A DNA stretch of 56,190 bases, taken from positions 1 through 56,190 of the forward strand of contig JAVBYO010000034.1 of the NCBI GenBank assembly GCA_030823955.1. The letters run 5' to 3'. This document shows positions 48,825 through 56,190 of this stretch, piece by piece; position 1 is the stretch's first letter; the number at the start of each line of letters is the position of its first letter. A program made the position numbers and the translations under genes. Origin of the DNA: Gallionellaceae bacterium. GTDB lineage: Bacteria > Pseudomonadota > Gammaproteobacteria > Burkholderiales > Gallionellaceae. The notes under the pieces are model-generated. The model made no database searches and was not told the DNA's origin. It saw nothing but the letters and a program-made list of their open reading frames with translations.

Positions 48825-49024
48825 GTACGCATCCTATACTCAGGGGATAGGATGAGTCAATGTGGTGGGTAATGGGTTGTGCGGGATTGCAATGCGGGGA
48901 TGGCTCGAATATCTAGATACTATTGGCGGTGGCAATATAGGGTTATTACTGTTAGATTCTTGCGTAATGTATTTTTGGTGCCTTGTATTATTTGAACGGT
49001 GACTGATATTTATAAGGAGGAGTC

Positions 49025-49990
49025 TTGAAAGTATTTATCTCTTGGTCGGGAACAACATCTTGTGAGGTTGCAAAGCTTCTTTCGGAATGGATTGGAAATG
49101 TTCTACAAGGAGTGAAATGCTGGTATTCACCAGATGATATTGAAAAGGGGTCACTATGGTTCAACGATATTGCAGATGGTCTGTCTGAAAATAATTTTGG
49201 GGTACTATGCTTAACAGCAGAAAACATTAATGCTCCATGGATACTTTTTGAAGCTGGGGCACTCTATAAAGGACTGACTCAGTCGCGAGTTTGCCCAATA
49301 TTAATTGCTGGCCTCACAACCGCAGATATAAAACCTCCTTTTTCACATTTCAATCTGACCATGATGAATGAAGGTGATATGTTGCGTCTAATGCAAACTA
49401 TCAATCGACACACAGCAATTCCTATTGAAGATGAGCGCCTTATAAAAACTTTCAAGCTATGGTGGCCACAACTACTGGAAAGTTATGAAAATGTAGTTTC
49501 AAATGTCCCCGTCGCAGCTTTGAATCCTCGTAAAACAGAAGATATGTTGAAGGAGGTTCTAGATGGAATTCGTCAAATTCAACGAACATTGCCAGCAAGC
49601 CGAGCTTTCAATGAAAATTCATTAGCGAGTCTAATAAGAGCCCCAGTCGTAGCCGTCAGTCAAGAGGTGGATGAAAATGCATCTCCTGAGCGCAATCGCG
49701 GAATGCTTAAAATAACTGTAAATCGTGATACTCCGATTGCAACAGGTACTGGGAAGTTATTTCCAGAGATGAATAGTGTCCCTATCTTGTCGGTGAAATT
49801 ATTATCAATCCCAGACGGTTTTCCTGTTGAGATGATGAAATATACAGCCGCAACTGGCACAACTTTTGACTTTAACATCAATCTAAGAGCGGAGTCATAC
49901 AGGGAACCTCTTCCAAGCGGAGAATATGTGTTCTCATATGATGCGCAGACTACAGCTAATATATTCGGTGGGCACGATTCTGAGAAATGA
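49025..49990 (+). CDS. TIR-domain protein with uncharacterised C-terminal domain
   Basis: A 321-residue protein starting at TTG 49025 with strong AAGGAGGAG upstream. Residues 1 to about 140 form a TIR domain (MKVFISWSGTTSCEVAKLL; CWYSPDDIEKGSLWF); W72-x3-E76 (WILFEAGAL) places the putative catalytic Glu of NAD-cleaving TIR proteins. A helical linker (140-195) leads to a roughly 120-residue beta-rich domain (about 205-321) that I do not recognise. The gene is AT-rich and uses codons unlike its neighbours, suggesting recent transfer. Probable role: phage defence by NAD depletion or a TIR signalling enzyme, inference. No partner gene such as a STING, ThsA or short Argonaute is adjacent. Confidence 0.85.
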   Translation: MKVFISWSGTTSCEVAKLLSEWIGNVLQGVKCWYSPDDIEKGSLWFNDIADGLSENNFGVLCLTAENINAPWILFEAGALYKGLTQSRVCPILIAGLTTADIKPPFSHFNLTMMNEGDMLRLMQTINRHTAIPIEDERLIKTFKLWWPQLLESYENVVSNVPVAALNPRKTEDMLKEVLDGIRQIQRTLPASRAFNENSLASLIRAPVVAVSQEVDENASPERNRGMLKITVNRDTPIATGTGKLFPEMNSVPILSVKLLSIPDGFPVEMMKYTAATGTTFDFNINLRAESYREPLPSGEYVFSYDAQTTANIFGGHDSEK

Positions 49991-50085
49991 GAAAAACAAA
50001 TTATTAGGTTATTAAAATTTGCTCGTTCCGTTGTCAAAATTTATCTTTTCGGGTGCCCCAGTTAATAAGTAACCGAGCACCAAAC

Positions 50086-50114
50086 AAAAAGGACATCCTC
50101 ACGGATGTCCTTTT
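50086..50114. terminator. Bidirectional Rho-independent terminator
   Basis: AAAAAGGACATCC TCAC GGATGTCCTTTT stem-loop with A-run on the left and T-run on the right. It serves tRNA-Ser on the minus strand and could end the TIR transcript on the plus strand. Confidence 0.85.
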
Positions 50115-50119
50115 CTTAT

Positions 50120-50211
<92 letters not shown>

Positions 50212-50271
50212 AAGTTTGCTGCACTTCGGTTTGGATAGGGGGCGATACATCCACCCCTCCGAAGGGCGCGC

Positions 50272-50300
50272 AGAATAAACTAGAACGGGGTTTACTGCAA
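50272..50300 (-). promoter_or_regulatory. Promoter of tRNA-Ser(GGA)
   Basis: Minus strand TTGCAG (50295-50300), 17 bases, TATTCT (50272-50277), followed by a GCGCGCCC discriminator typical of stable-RNA promoters under stringent control. Confidence 0.7.
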
Positions 50301-50313
50301 CTTAAACGCGGCC

Positions 50314-51093
50314 TTAGAACAGGTTGCGCCATTCCCGGAGCCGAGCGAAGACGGCGACTTCGTCGACCGGGGCTGTGGTCAGCTCGAAGTGGCGCATGAC
50401 GTTGGCGCTGATCTCGGGCTGGTTGCAGCGTATGAAGGGATTGGTGGCTTTTTCCAGGGCGATGGTGCTGGGTAGGGTGGGGCGGTCTTGCTGGCGCAGG
50501 GCGGTCGTGTCGCGTTGGCGTTGTTGCAGTGCCGTATTGCTCGGTTCACACAGCAGGGCGAAGCGGACGTTGGATTCGGTGTATTCGTGGGCGCAATAGA
50601 CTTGGGTGTCGTCCGGCAGGGCGGCCAAGCGTTGCAGGGAGTGCTGGAACTCTTGCGGGGTGCCGACGAACATCTTGCCGCAACCGCAGCCGAACAGGAT
50701 GTCGCCGCAAAACAATAAGCCGTTGCCGACGTAGACGATGTGTTCGGGCAGGTGGCCGGGGACGTGGAGGATGTCGAAATGCAGCCCCAGCTCTGCGATG
50801 TCTACGTGGTCGCCTTCGCCGATGTGATGGGTGACGGTGGGGATCGATTCTGAGCGTGGCCCGTACACGCGGGTGTTATATACTTCCAGCAGTTTGGGGA
50901 TGCCGTTGATGTGGTCGCCGTGGCGGTGGGTGACGAGGATGGCGCTCAGTGCCAGTTGCTGTGCTTGCAGGTAGGCCAGTACCGGCGCTGCATCCCCCGG
51001 ATCGACGACGATGGCGTTTTTGCCGTCGTGTACGACCCAGATGTAATTGTCATAGGTACCGGTCAAGGCCGGGATGGGAACGATCTCAAGCAT
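50314..51093 (-). CDS. gloB: Hydroxyacylglutathione hydrolase (glyoxalase II)
   Basis: Hydrolyses S-lactoylglutathione to D-lactate and glutathione in methylglyoxal detoxification. A metallo-beta-lactamase fold, 259 residues. Metal motif THRHGDH is at residues 55-61; further ligands in VPGHLPEHI and LFCGDILFGCGCG, and the C-terminal substrate-binding helix domain with the FIRCNQPEI motif. Divergent from the yafS-like gene, as in the gloB-yafS-rnhA-dnaQ order of enteric bacteria. Confidence 0.95.
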   Translation of the reverse strand: MLEIVPIPALTGTYDNYIWVVHDGKNAIVVDPGDAAPVLAYLQAQQLALSAILVTHRHGDHINGIPKLLEVYNTRVYGPRSESIPTVTHHIGEGDHVDIAELGLHFDILHVPGHLPEHIVYVGNGLLFCGDILFGCGCGKMFVGTPQEFQHSLQRLAALPDDTQVYCAHEYTESNVRFALLCEPSNTALQQRQRDTTALRQQDRPTLPSTIALEKATNPFIRCNQPEISANVMRHFELTTAPVDEVAVFARLREWRNLF

Positions 51094-51119
51094 GATGGAT
51101 TCTATAAAAGTGGTGTTGT

Positions 51120-51854
51120 ATGCCTACCGCTAATTCGCTGGCCGCATGGCTCGATACCCATCAGGGGCAATATCTGCTGGCGCGCGAGCAGGACTATTTC
51201 GACCGTAGTGTAGCGGATATCTTCGGCTTCAACGCGGTGCAGTTGGGCTTGCCGGAGCATGATTTCCTGCGCGCCAGCCGTATGCCGCTGCGCTTTACCG
51301 CTGCGCATGAGGTCGGTGCGCAGGTGTTGATGGAGATGGAAGAGCTGCCGTTCGAGACGGGCAGCGTCGATCTGGCCTTGCTGCCGCATGTGCTGGAATT
51401 CAACAAACACCCGCACCAGATCCTGCGCGAGATCGAGCGGGTGTTGCGTCCCGAGGGCAATGTCATCATCAGCGGCTTCAATCCGCGCAGTCTGTGGGGG
51501 CTGCGCCGGGCTATGGGCTCCAAGGTGGGTTATCCCTGGTGCGGTGAATTCATCACCTTGTCGCGCCTGAAAGACTGGCTGGCGTTGCTGGGCTTCGAGA
51601 TTGTCGGCGGGCGTTTCGCCTGTTACGCACCGCCCATGATCAGCCCGAAATGGTTGCAACGCTGCCATTTTATGGAACCGGCGGGTGACCGCTGGTGGGC
51701 GGTGTGCGGCGGGGTGTATTACCTGCATGCGGTGAAACGGGTGCCGGGCATGCGTCTCATCAAGCCGCAATGGAACAAGGGGCTGGTCAGCAAACTGATG
51801 CCCGCCGCACCGAAATTGAACCGGGAAGTCTCGCAACGGAGCAAGGATGACTGA
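51120..51854 (+). CDS. yafS: YafS-like class I methyltransferase
   Basis: A 244-residue methyltransferase-11-type protein of unknown substrate. It lacks a canonical Gly-rich motif [39 protein letters not shown] and [20 protein letters not shown] are the recognisable core motifs. Its position between gloB and rnhA matches yafS in Escherichia coli. It overlaps rnhA by 8 bases. Confidence 0.85.
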   Translation: MPTANSLAAWLDTHQGQYLLAREQDYFDRSVADIFGFNAVQLGLPEHDFLRASRMPLRFTAAHEVGAQVLMEMEELPFETGSVDLALLPHVLEFNKHPHQILREIERVLRPEGNVIISGFNPRSLWGLRRAMGSKVGYPWCGEFITLSRLKDWLALLGFEIVGGRFACYAPPMISPKWLQRCHFMEPAGDRWWAVCGGVYYLHAVKRVPGMRLIKPQWNKGLVSKLMPAAPKLNREVSQRSKDD

Positions 51855-52302
51855 TTCCATCATCGAAATATTTACCGACGGCGCATGCAAGGGTAATCCC
51901 GGTGTGGGCGGCTGGGGCGCGTTACTGCGCAACAAAGGCAAGGAGCGCGAGCTGTGTGGTGGCGAGGAACTCACCACCAACAATCGCATGGAGTTGATGG
52001 CGGCCATCGTGGCTTTGGAGACTTTGACCCGTCAATGCAAGGTGCGTTTGCATACCGATTCAAAATACGTGCTGCAAGGCATCACCGAATGGTTGCCCGG
52101 TTGGAAGCAGCGCGGCTGGAAAACGGCAAGCAAACAACCGGTGAAGAACGACGATCTGTGGCGCAGATTAGACGAAGCCGTGACCCGCCATCACATTGAG
52201 TGGGTGTGGGTCAAAGGCCATGCCGGACATGAAGGCAATGAACGCGCCGACCAGTTGGCGAACCGGGGTGTGGAAGAGATATTGAACGGGAATAACAAAT
52301 GA
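51847..52302 (+). CDS. rnhA: Ribonuclease HI
   Basis: Degrades RNA in RNA-DNA hybrids. It is 151 residues. Catalytic residues visible: Asp11 ([12 protein letters not shown]), Glu49 ([11 protein letters not shown]), Asp71 ([11 protein letters not shown]) and Asp135 ([11 protein letters not shown]), with the basic-protrusion region [18 protein letters not shown]. Starts inside the yafS-like gene; a MITE-like repeat separates it from dnaQ. Confidence 0.96.
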   Translation: MTDSIIEIFTDGACKGNPGVGGWGALLRNKGKERELCGGEELTTNNRMELMAAIVALETLTRQCKVRLHTDSKYVLQGITEWLPGWKQRGWKTASKQPVKNDDLWRRLDEAVTRHHIEWVWVKGHAGHEGNERADQLANRGVEEILNGNNK

Positions 52303-52320
52303 AACTGGAAAAAAAAATCT

Positions 52321-52444
52321 CACCACAGAGACACAGAGACACAGAGAAAGGCCAGACATCAACCTTTTCCAACTCTGGCTCGGCTACATTCCCGGCGTAT
52401 CTTGAAGGTATGCTTTTCCTCGGTGTCTCTGTGTCTCTGTGGTG
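52321..52444. repeat. MITE-like inverted-repeat element (CACAGAGACACAGAG ends)
   Basis: Roughly 27-base terminal inverted repeats: CACCACAGAGACACAGAG (52321 onward) and CGGTGTCTCTGTGTCTCTGTGGTG (52420-52444; given in parts GGTGTCTCTGTGT and CTCTGTGGTG) with a non-repeat core of about 70 bases. It fills the rnhA-dnaQ gap and ends 12 bases before the dnaQ ATG, leaving GCAGGGGG as its ribosome site. Confidence 0.85.
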
Positions 52445-52456
52445 CAGGGGGTAAAT

Positions 52457-53158
52457 ATGAAACAAATAGTTCTGGATACCGAGACTACCGGCCTCGACCC
52501 CAAGCAGGGCCACCGCATCATCGAAGTGGCGGCTATCGAATTGAATGGGCGCAATGTGTCCGAGCGCAGTTTCCACCGTTATCTCAACCCCGAGCGCGAC
52601 ATCGATGAGGGCGCGGCGGCGGTGCACGGGCTGACGCTGGACAGGTTGCAGAACGAACCCAAGTTCGCCGAGATCGCCCCGGCTTTGCTGGAATTCATCG
52701 GTGATGCCGAACTCATCATCCACAACGCGCCGTTTGATATGGGTTTCCTGAATGCCGAGCTGGCGAAACTCGACCTGCCGCCGTTGACCAATAAGGTGAT
52801 CGACACGCTCAAGGTGGCGAAAGAGTTGCACCCCGGCAAGAAGAACAACCTGAACGCACTGTGCGACCGATATTTCATCGACAACTCACACCGCACCTTG
52901 CACGGCGCTTTGCTCGATACCGAATTGCTGGCCGAGGTATATCTGGCCATGACCCGTGGTCAGGAAAGTCTGCTGGGGGACGACGCTCAAGAGACGGTGA
53001 GCGAGAACCTTTCCGCCAACGGCGAGGTGGTACGTATGAGTGTGCGCGTGTTGCCCGCCAGCGAAGAAGAGCTGGCTTTGCATGCCGGCCAGTTGGCCGA
53101 CATCGACAAGGCCAGCAAAGGCGCATGTCTGTGGAAACAATTGGAAACGCAGGCATAA
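52457..53158 (+). CDS. dnaQ: DNA polymerase III epsilon (proofreading) subunit
   Basis: The 3'-5' exonuclease of the replicative polymerase. It is 233 residues from ATG 52457 (MKQIVLDTETTGLDPKQG); an earlier ATG at 52439 lies in the repeat. DEDDh motifs: ExoI D7/E9 in LDTETTG, ExoII IHNAPFDMGFLN, ExoIII HGALLDTELLAEVYL with catalytic His. The C-terminal tail after about 180 would bind the alpha subunit. Confidence 0.95.
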   Translation: MKQIVLDTETTGLDPKQGHRIIEVAAIELNGRNVSERSFHRYLNPERDIDEGAAAVHGLTLDRLQNEPKFAEIAPALLEFIGDAELIIHNAPFDMGFLNAELAKLDLPPLTNKVIDTLKVAKELHPGKKNNLNALCDRYFIDNSHRTLHGALLDTELLAEVYLAMTRGQESLLGDDAQETVSENLSANGEVVRMSVRVLPASEEELALHAGQLADIDKASKGACLWKQLETQA

Positions 53159-53184
53159 AGAGACACAACTGGAACACCTCTTCC

Positions 53185-53244
53185 TGTAGGAGCGTGCCAT
53201 GCACGCGACCTGACAGGCTGTCGCGAGCAGGGCTCGCTCCTACA
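53185..53244. repeat. REP element (GTAGGAGCG family), copy 2
   Basis: TGTAGGAGCGTGCC..GCACGCGA and TCGCGAGCAGGGCTCGCTCC..TACA imperfect hairpin between dnaQ and the YhiN-like gene. Confidence 0.85.
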
Positions 53245-53257
53245 ATTTCGGTCACCT

Positions 53258-54580
53258 ATGACTAATTTCTCATCTGTAGATGTCCTGATAGTCGGTGCGG
53301 GCGCATCGGGCTTGATGTGTGCTATCGAAGCGGGCAAACGCGGGCGTTCGGTGCTGTTACTCGACCACTCCCACAAGCTGGCGGAAAAGATCCGCATCTC
53401 GGGCGGCGGGCGCTGCAACTTCACCAATCTGGCCCTCAAACCGGACAATTACCTGTCGCAGAACCCGCATTTCTGCCGTTCCGCGCTGGCGCGTTACACC
53501 CCGCAGCACTTCATCGCCCTGCTGGAGAAACACGGTCTGCACTACAGCGAAAAGACCTTGGGACAGTTGTTCTGCGACGATGGAGCCGAAGCCATCATCA
53601 AGATGCTCAAGGACGAGTGCGATGCGGCAGGGGTGAGGTTGCTGTTGTCGTGCGATATTGAGGACATTCAAAGTTCCCCTGATGAAACAACTAGCCATTC
53701 GACTAAGCCCGCAAGCGGGCAAGTCGCTGGTTATCGCCCGCAAGCAATGGTAGGTCGGGTTAGCCCTGTAGGGCGTAACCCGACAAGCGACATTGTTGGG
53801 TTACGCGATGAAACCGCTAACCCAACCTACATATTAGAAACGAGTCGCGGCAAATTTAAAGCCACCTCTTTGGTCATCGCCACCGGCGGATTATCTATCC
53901 CGAAGATAGGTGCAAGCCCCTTCGGCTACAAGGTGGCCGAACAGTTCGGCCTGCCCATGACCAAGTTACATGCGGGCTTGGTGCCGCTCAGTTTTCATCC
54001 CGAAGAGTGGCGCGACTATATCGATCTGGCCGGACTTTCTGTCGAGGCGGAGGTGAGTTTCGGCAAACAGCGCTTCCGCGAAAGTGTGTTGTTCACCCAT
54101 CGCGGCCTGAGCGGCCCGGCGATCTTGCAGATATCGTCCTATTGGCTGCCGGGACAGGCGTTACACATCGACCTGTTGCCCGATCACGATATGGGGCAGA
54201 TTTTCATCGAGCAGCGCGGCAGCCGTTTGTTGCTGGATAACTTCCTGGCGCAATATCTGCCCAAGCGCTTTGCCGAGATTTGGTGCGCCCGCTTTGCCGA
54301 CAACAAGCCGGTCAACCAGCTTGCGGAAAAGACTCTGGCGGCATTGGCCGAGCAGTTGCACGACTGGCAGATCACCCCGACCGGTACGCTGGGTTACAGC
54401 AAAGCGGAAGTCACCTGCGGCGGGGTTGATACGCGGGCGCTTTCGTCCAAGACCATGCAGGCCAATGACGTACCCGGCTTGTATTTCATCGGTGAAGTGG
54501 TGGATGTCACCGGGCAGCTCGGCGGATATAATTTTCAATGGGCTTGGGCTTCGGGCTTTGCTGCCGGACAAGCGGTGTAG
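53258..54580 (+). CDS. HI0933/YhiN-type FAD-dependent oxidoreductase with repeat insertion
   Basis: A 440-residue flavoprotein; relatives are usually around 390-400. FAD-binding GAGASGLMCAIEAGKRG at the start, ISGGGRCNFTNL following, and C-terminal CGGVDTRALSS and YFIGEVVDVTGQLGGYNFQWAW. Residues about 148-191 are encoded by two palindromic elements (53700-53726 and 53750-53830) inserted in frame in the middle of the fold; this explains the excess length. The physiological substrate is unknown. Confidence 0.88.
   Translation: MTNFSSVDVLIVGAGASGLMCAIEAGKRGRSVLLLDHSHKLAEKIRISGGGRCNFTNLALKPDNYLSQNPHFCRSALARYTPQHFIALLEKHGLHYSEKTLGQLFCDDGAEAIIKMLKDECDAAGVRLLLSCDIEDIQSSPDETTSHSTKPASGQVAGYRPQAMVGRVSPVGRNPTSDIVGLRDETANPTYILETSRGKFKATSLVIATGGLSIPKIGASPFGYKVAEQFGLPMTKLHAGLVPLSFHPEEWRDYIDLAGLSVEAEVSFGKQRFRESVLFTHRGLSGPAILQISSYWLPGQALHIDLLPDHDMGQIFIEQRGSRLLLDNFLAQYLPKRFAEIWCARFADNKPVNQLAEKTLAALAEQLHDWQITPTGTLGYSKAEVTCGGVDTRALSSKTMQANDVPGLYFIGEVVDVTGQLGGYNFQWAWASGFAAGQAV
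53700..53726. repeat. Short perfect hairpin inside the YhiN-like gene
   Basis: CGACTAA GCCCGC AA GCGGGC AAGTCG. In frame and translated; shares the GCCCGC/GCGGGC core with the other palindromes. Confidence 0.7.
53750..53830. repeat. MITE-like element (GTAGGTCGGGTTA family) inside the YhiN-like gene
   Basis: Terminal inverted repeats GTAGGTCGGGTTAGC (53750-53764) and GCTAACCCAACCTAC (53816-53830), with internal GGGTTA/TAACCC copies. About 81 bases, a multiple of three, with no stop in the gene's frame. Confidence 0.85.
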
Positions 54581-54592
54581 TTCGGCATTTTG

Positions 54593-54651
54593 GTAGGAGC
54601 ACGCCCTGCGTGCGATGGTCTGTTTTGTTCGCGAGCATGGCTCGCTCCTAC
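54593..54651. repeat. REP element (GTAGGAGCG family), copy 3
   Basis: GTAGGAGCACGCCCTGCGTG and GCGAGCATGGCTCGCTCCTA(C) imperfect hairpin, between the YhiN-like gene and lemA. Confidence 0.85.
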
Positions 54652-54722
54652 AGCAGGCGAACGTAAGCAGTTTAATGCTATAGTTTTCGCGTTAGATTTA
54701 GTTCAACCAAGGAGACCTGAAG

Positions 54723-55325
54723 ATGCGTAAGTTATGGATACTGGTGATGGCGCTGTTGTTGAGCGGTTGCGGTTATAACGACTTTCAAACCAATGACGAG
54801 CAGGTGAAGGCGGATTGGGCAGAAGTGCTCAACCAATACCAGCGCCGCTTCGATTTGATCCCCAATCTGGTGAACACGGTCAAAGGTTATGCACAGCAGG
54901 AAAAGGACGTGCTCGTCGGCGTGACCGAGGCGCGTGCCAAGGTGGGTACGATACAGGCGACACCGGAACTCATCAAAGATGCACAGGCGTTTGCCAAGTT
55001 CCAGGCGGCGCAGGGCGAGCTGACTCAGGCTTTGAGCAAGCTGATGATGGTGACGGAGAACTATCCGCAACTGAAGTCGGACACGGTGTTCCGCGATCTG
55101 CAGGCACAACTGGAAGGTACCGAGAACCGCATCACCGTGGCGCGCAACCGCTATATCAAATCGGTGCAGGCCTACAACGTGCTGGCGCGTTCTTTCCCGA
55201 CCAACCTGACGGCGATGATGTTCAGCTATGAGGTGAAACCTTCTTTCACGGTGGAAGACGAGAGGGCCGTATCCAAAGCACCCGCTGTCGATTTCGCCGC
55301 ACCTCAGGCTGCACCCGCAAAATAA
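54723..55325 (+). CDS. lemA: LemA-family lipoprotein
   Basis: A 200-residue LemA protein. Lipoprotein signal MRKLWILVMALLLSGC with Cys16; mature helices WAEVLNQYQRRFDLIPNLVN and FPTNLTAMMFSYEVKPSFTV are the family hallmarks. LemA proteins are surface or periplasmic and frequently pair with TPM-domain genes, as here. Function unknown. SD AAGGAG before ATG 54723. Confidence 0.93.
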   Translation: MRKLWILVMALLLSGCGYNDFQTNDEQVKADWAEVLNQYQRRFDLIPNLVNTVKGYAQQEKDVLVGVTEARAKVGTIQATPELIKDAQAFAKFQAAQGELTQALSKLMMVTENYPQLKSDTVFRDLQAQLEGTENRITVARNRYIKSVQAYNVLARSFPTNLTAMMFSYEVKPSFTVEDERAVSKAPAVDFAAPQAAPAK

Positions 55326-55344
55326 ATGAACTCCTCTGACTATT

Positions 55345-55434
55345 CCCTCGCCCACTTGTGGGAGAGGGTTAGGGAGAGGGCGGGGGTAATGCTAACCCTC
55401 TCCCCAAACCCCTCTCCCACAAGTGGGCGAGGGG
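55345..55434. repeat. Paired REP-like elements (BIME-like), copy 5, between lemA and the TPM gene
   Basis: CCCTCGCCCACTTGTGGGAG..AGGGTTAGGGAGAGGG (55345-55380) and its inverted counterpart CCCTCTCCCC..CCACAAGTGGGCGAGGGG (55396-55434). Two head-to-head copies of the GGGAGAGGG family form one long palindrome with a 15-base gap. Confidence 0.9.
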
Positions 55435-56190
55435 TGAAGTTCAGTGCTCGAATATTAATATTTAGGCAATGGCTAAGTTTCATTTCACTGGCGCTGTTGC
55501 TTTGCGGCACAGCACAAGCCGAGGTTGAAATTCCGCCGCTCAAGCAGCGCGTCACCGATCTCACCGCTACACTCGATGCTGCCCAGGTACAGGCACTGGA
55601 GGCGCGCCTGGCTGCGTTCGAGACCGGCAAAGGCGCGCAGATCGCTGTGTTGATGCTGCCGAGTACGCAGCCGGAAGCCATAGAACAGTTCGCCATCCGC
55701 GTGGTCGAGGCATGGAAGCTGGGGCGCAAAGGTGTGGACGATGGCGTGTTGCTGCTGGTCGCCAAGGATGACCGCAAGCTGCGCATCGAGGTGGGCTACG
55801 TGCTGGAAGGGGCGCTGAACGATGCCACCGCAAAACGTATCGTGGCCGAGATCATCTCGCCTTATTTCAAACGCGGCGAGTTCTATGCCGGTGTCGATGC
55901 CGGTGTGGCGGCCATCATCAAGGTGGTGGAAGGTGAGCCGCTGCCCGCGCCGTCGCGAACTGCGCCATCCTCTTCCGCTGGCGGCTTGGGGAATTTCGAG
56001 CTGTTGTTCGTGGCGGGCCTGTTCGTGTTCTTCATCGGCAATCTCATCCTCCAACAGTTCATGGGACGTTTGCCCAGCGGCATGTTCGTGGCTGGTGCCA
56101 TAGGCGGATTGGCCTGGGTGTTGCTGGCTTCCATGATTCTGGCTGGTGCCGTGGCACTCATCGCATTCGTCGCTTCGTTGATCCTGGGCA
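55434..56190 (+). CDS. TPM-domain (DUF477/YgcG-like) membrane protein, partial
   Basis: Read directly to the right edge: a signal peptide ending near GTAQA-EV, then a TPM domain (IPPLKQRVTDLTATLDAAQ; the conserved GRKGVDDGVLLLVAKDDRKL; RIEVGYVLEGALNDATAKRI), followed by transmembrane helices (LLFVAGLFVFFIGNLIL; a second near the end). The best start is GTG 55434, made of the last base of the paired repeat plus TG; there is no in-frame ATG before the domain. It follows lemA, the common lemA-TPM pair. Truncated by the window. Confidence 0.82.
   Translation, partial: MKFSARILIFRQWLSFISLALLLCGTAQAEVEIPPLKQRVTDLTATLDAAQVQALEARLAAFETGKGAQIAVLMLPSTQPEAIEQFAIRVVEAWKLGRKGVDDGVLLLVAKDDRKLRIEVGYVLEGALNDATAKRIVAEIISPYFKRGEFYAGVDAGVAAIIKVVEGEPLPAPSRTAPSSSAGGLGNFELLFVAGLFVFFIGNLILQQFMGRLPSGMFVAGAIGGLAWVLLASMILAGAVALIAFVASLILG

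Noticed and set aside
48825-49024. Possible small gene between the TumE-like and TIR genes
   Set aside because: No open frame with a ribosome site; a TTGCGT..TATTAT pair has a 20-base spacer and is a poor promoter.
53690-53836. Pseudogene call for the YhiN-like gene
   Set aside because: Despite the repeat insertions the frame is intact and conserved motifs lie on both sides, so it is kept as a CDS.

Overview
The window is chromosomal DNA from a Gram-negative bacterium, most likely a betaproteobacterium. I infer the order Nitrosomonadales (Gallionella/Sideroxydans-type) from gene order and protein style; this was not tested by any search. Support comes from the canonical rpsB-tsf-pyrH-frr-uppS-cdsA-dxr-rseP-bamA-skp-lpxD-fabZ-lpxA-lpxB-rnhB run (two-membrane envelope), the hopanoid-type squalene genes hpnCDE, a twitching-pilus ATPase, and moderately GC-rich coding DNA. 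Genes are dense. No stretch longer than about 300 bases lacks a gene; the longest gaps (about 190-215 bases) hold promoters, repeats or AT-rich inverted repeats.

Layout. 1-8274 (minus strand): dapC-dapD-pilU-ArsC-like-dapE-prmB-hpnC-hpnD-hpnE, mixing lysine/diaminopimelate synthesis, pilus retraction, release-factor-type methylation of L3 and squalene formation; hpnE runs off the left edge. 8325-12196 (plus): DMT transporter, purT, VOC protein, and a Rossmann-PAS-GGDEF protein. 12222-18514: queF, smc, a small CheZ-motif protein and a secreted TPR protein. 18629-22127: guaB, guaA and a PilZ protein. 22182-25473: a small outer-membrane barrel divergent from a very long coiled-coil protein built of about 14-residue repeats with a C-terminal membrane anchor. 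25698-39800: the translation/envelope superoperon. 39802-42446: a CopD-like membrane protein, a RIO-type kinase and a methyltransferase. 42550-47480 (minus): a TetR-MFP-RND efflux operon. 47695-50211: a small accessory segment with a MazG-like pyrophosphohydrolase, a TumE/TumA-type toxin-antitoxin pair and an AT-rich TIR-domain gene next to tRNA-Ser(GGA). 50314-56190: gloB, yafS-like, rnhA, dnaQ, a YhiN-like flavoprotein, lemA and a TPM-domain protein that runs off the right edge.

The most striking feature is dispersed repeats. At least six families of short palindromic or MITE-like elements occupy many intergenic gaps. In four genes (hpnE, the ArsC-like gene, the 41 kb methyltransferase, the YhiN-like gene) they lie in frame inside the coding sequence and are translated into low-complexity inserts. 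The most novel-looking protein is the 811-residue repeat coiled coil. The most system-like accessory cluster is TIR + TumE/TumA beside tRNA-Ser, a plausible small defence island. Two c-di-GMP genes also stand out: a diguanylate cyclase with an N-terminal nucleotide-binding-type Rossmann domain, and a PilZ gene one base downstream of guaA.
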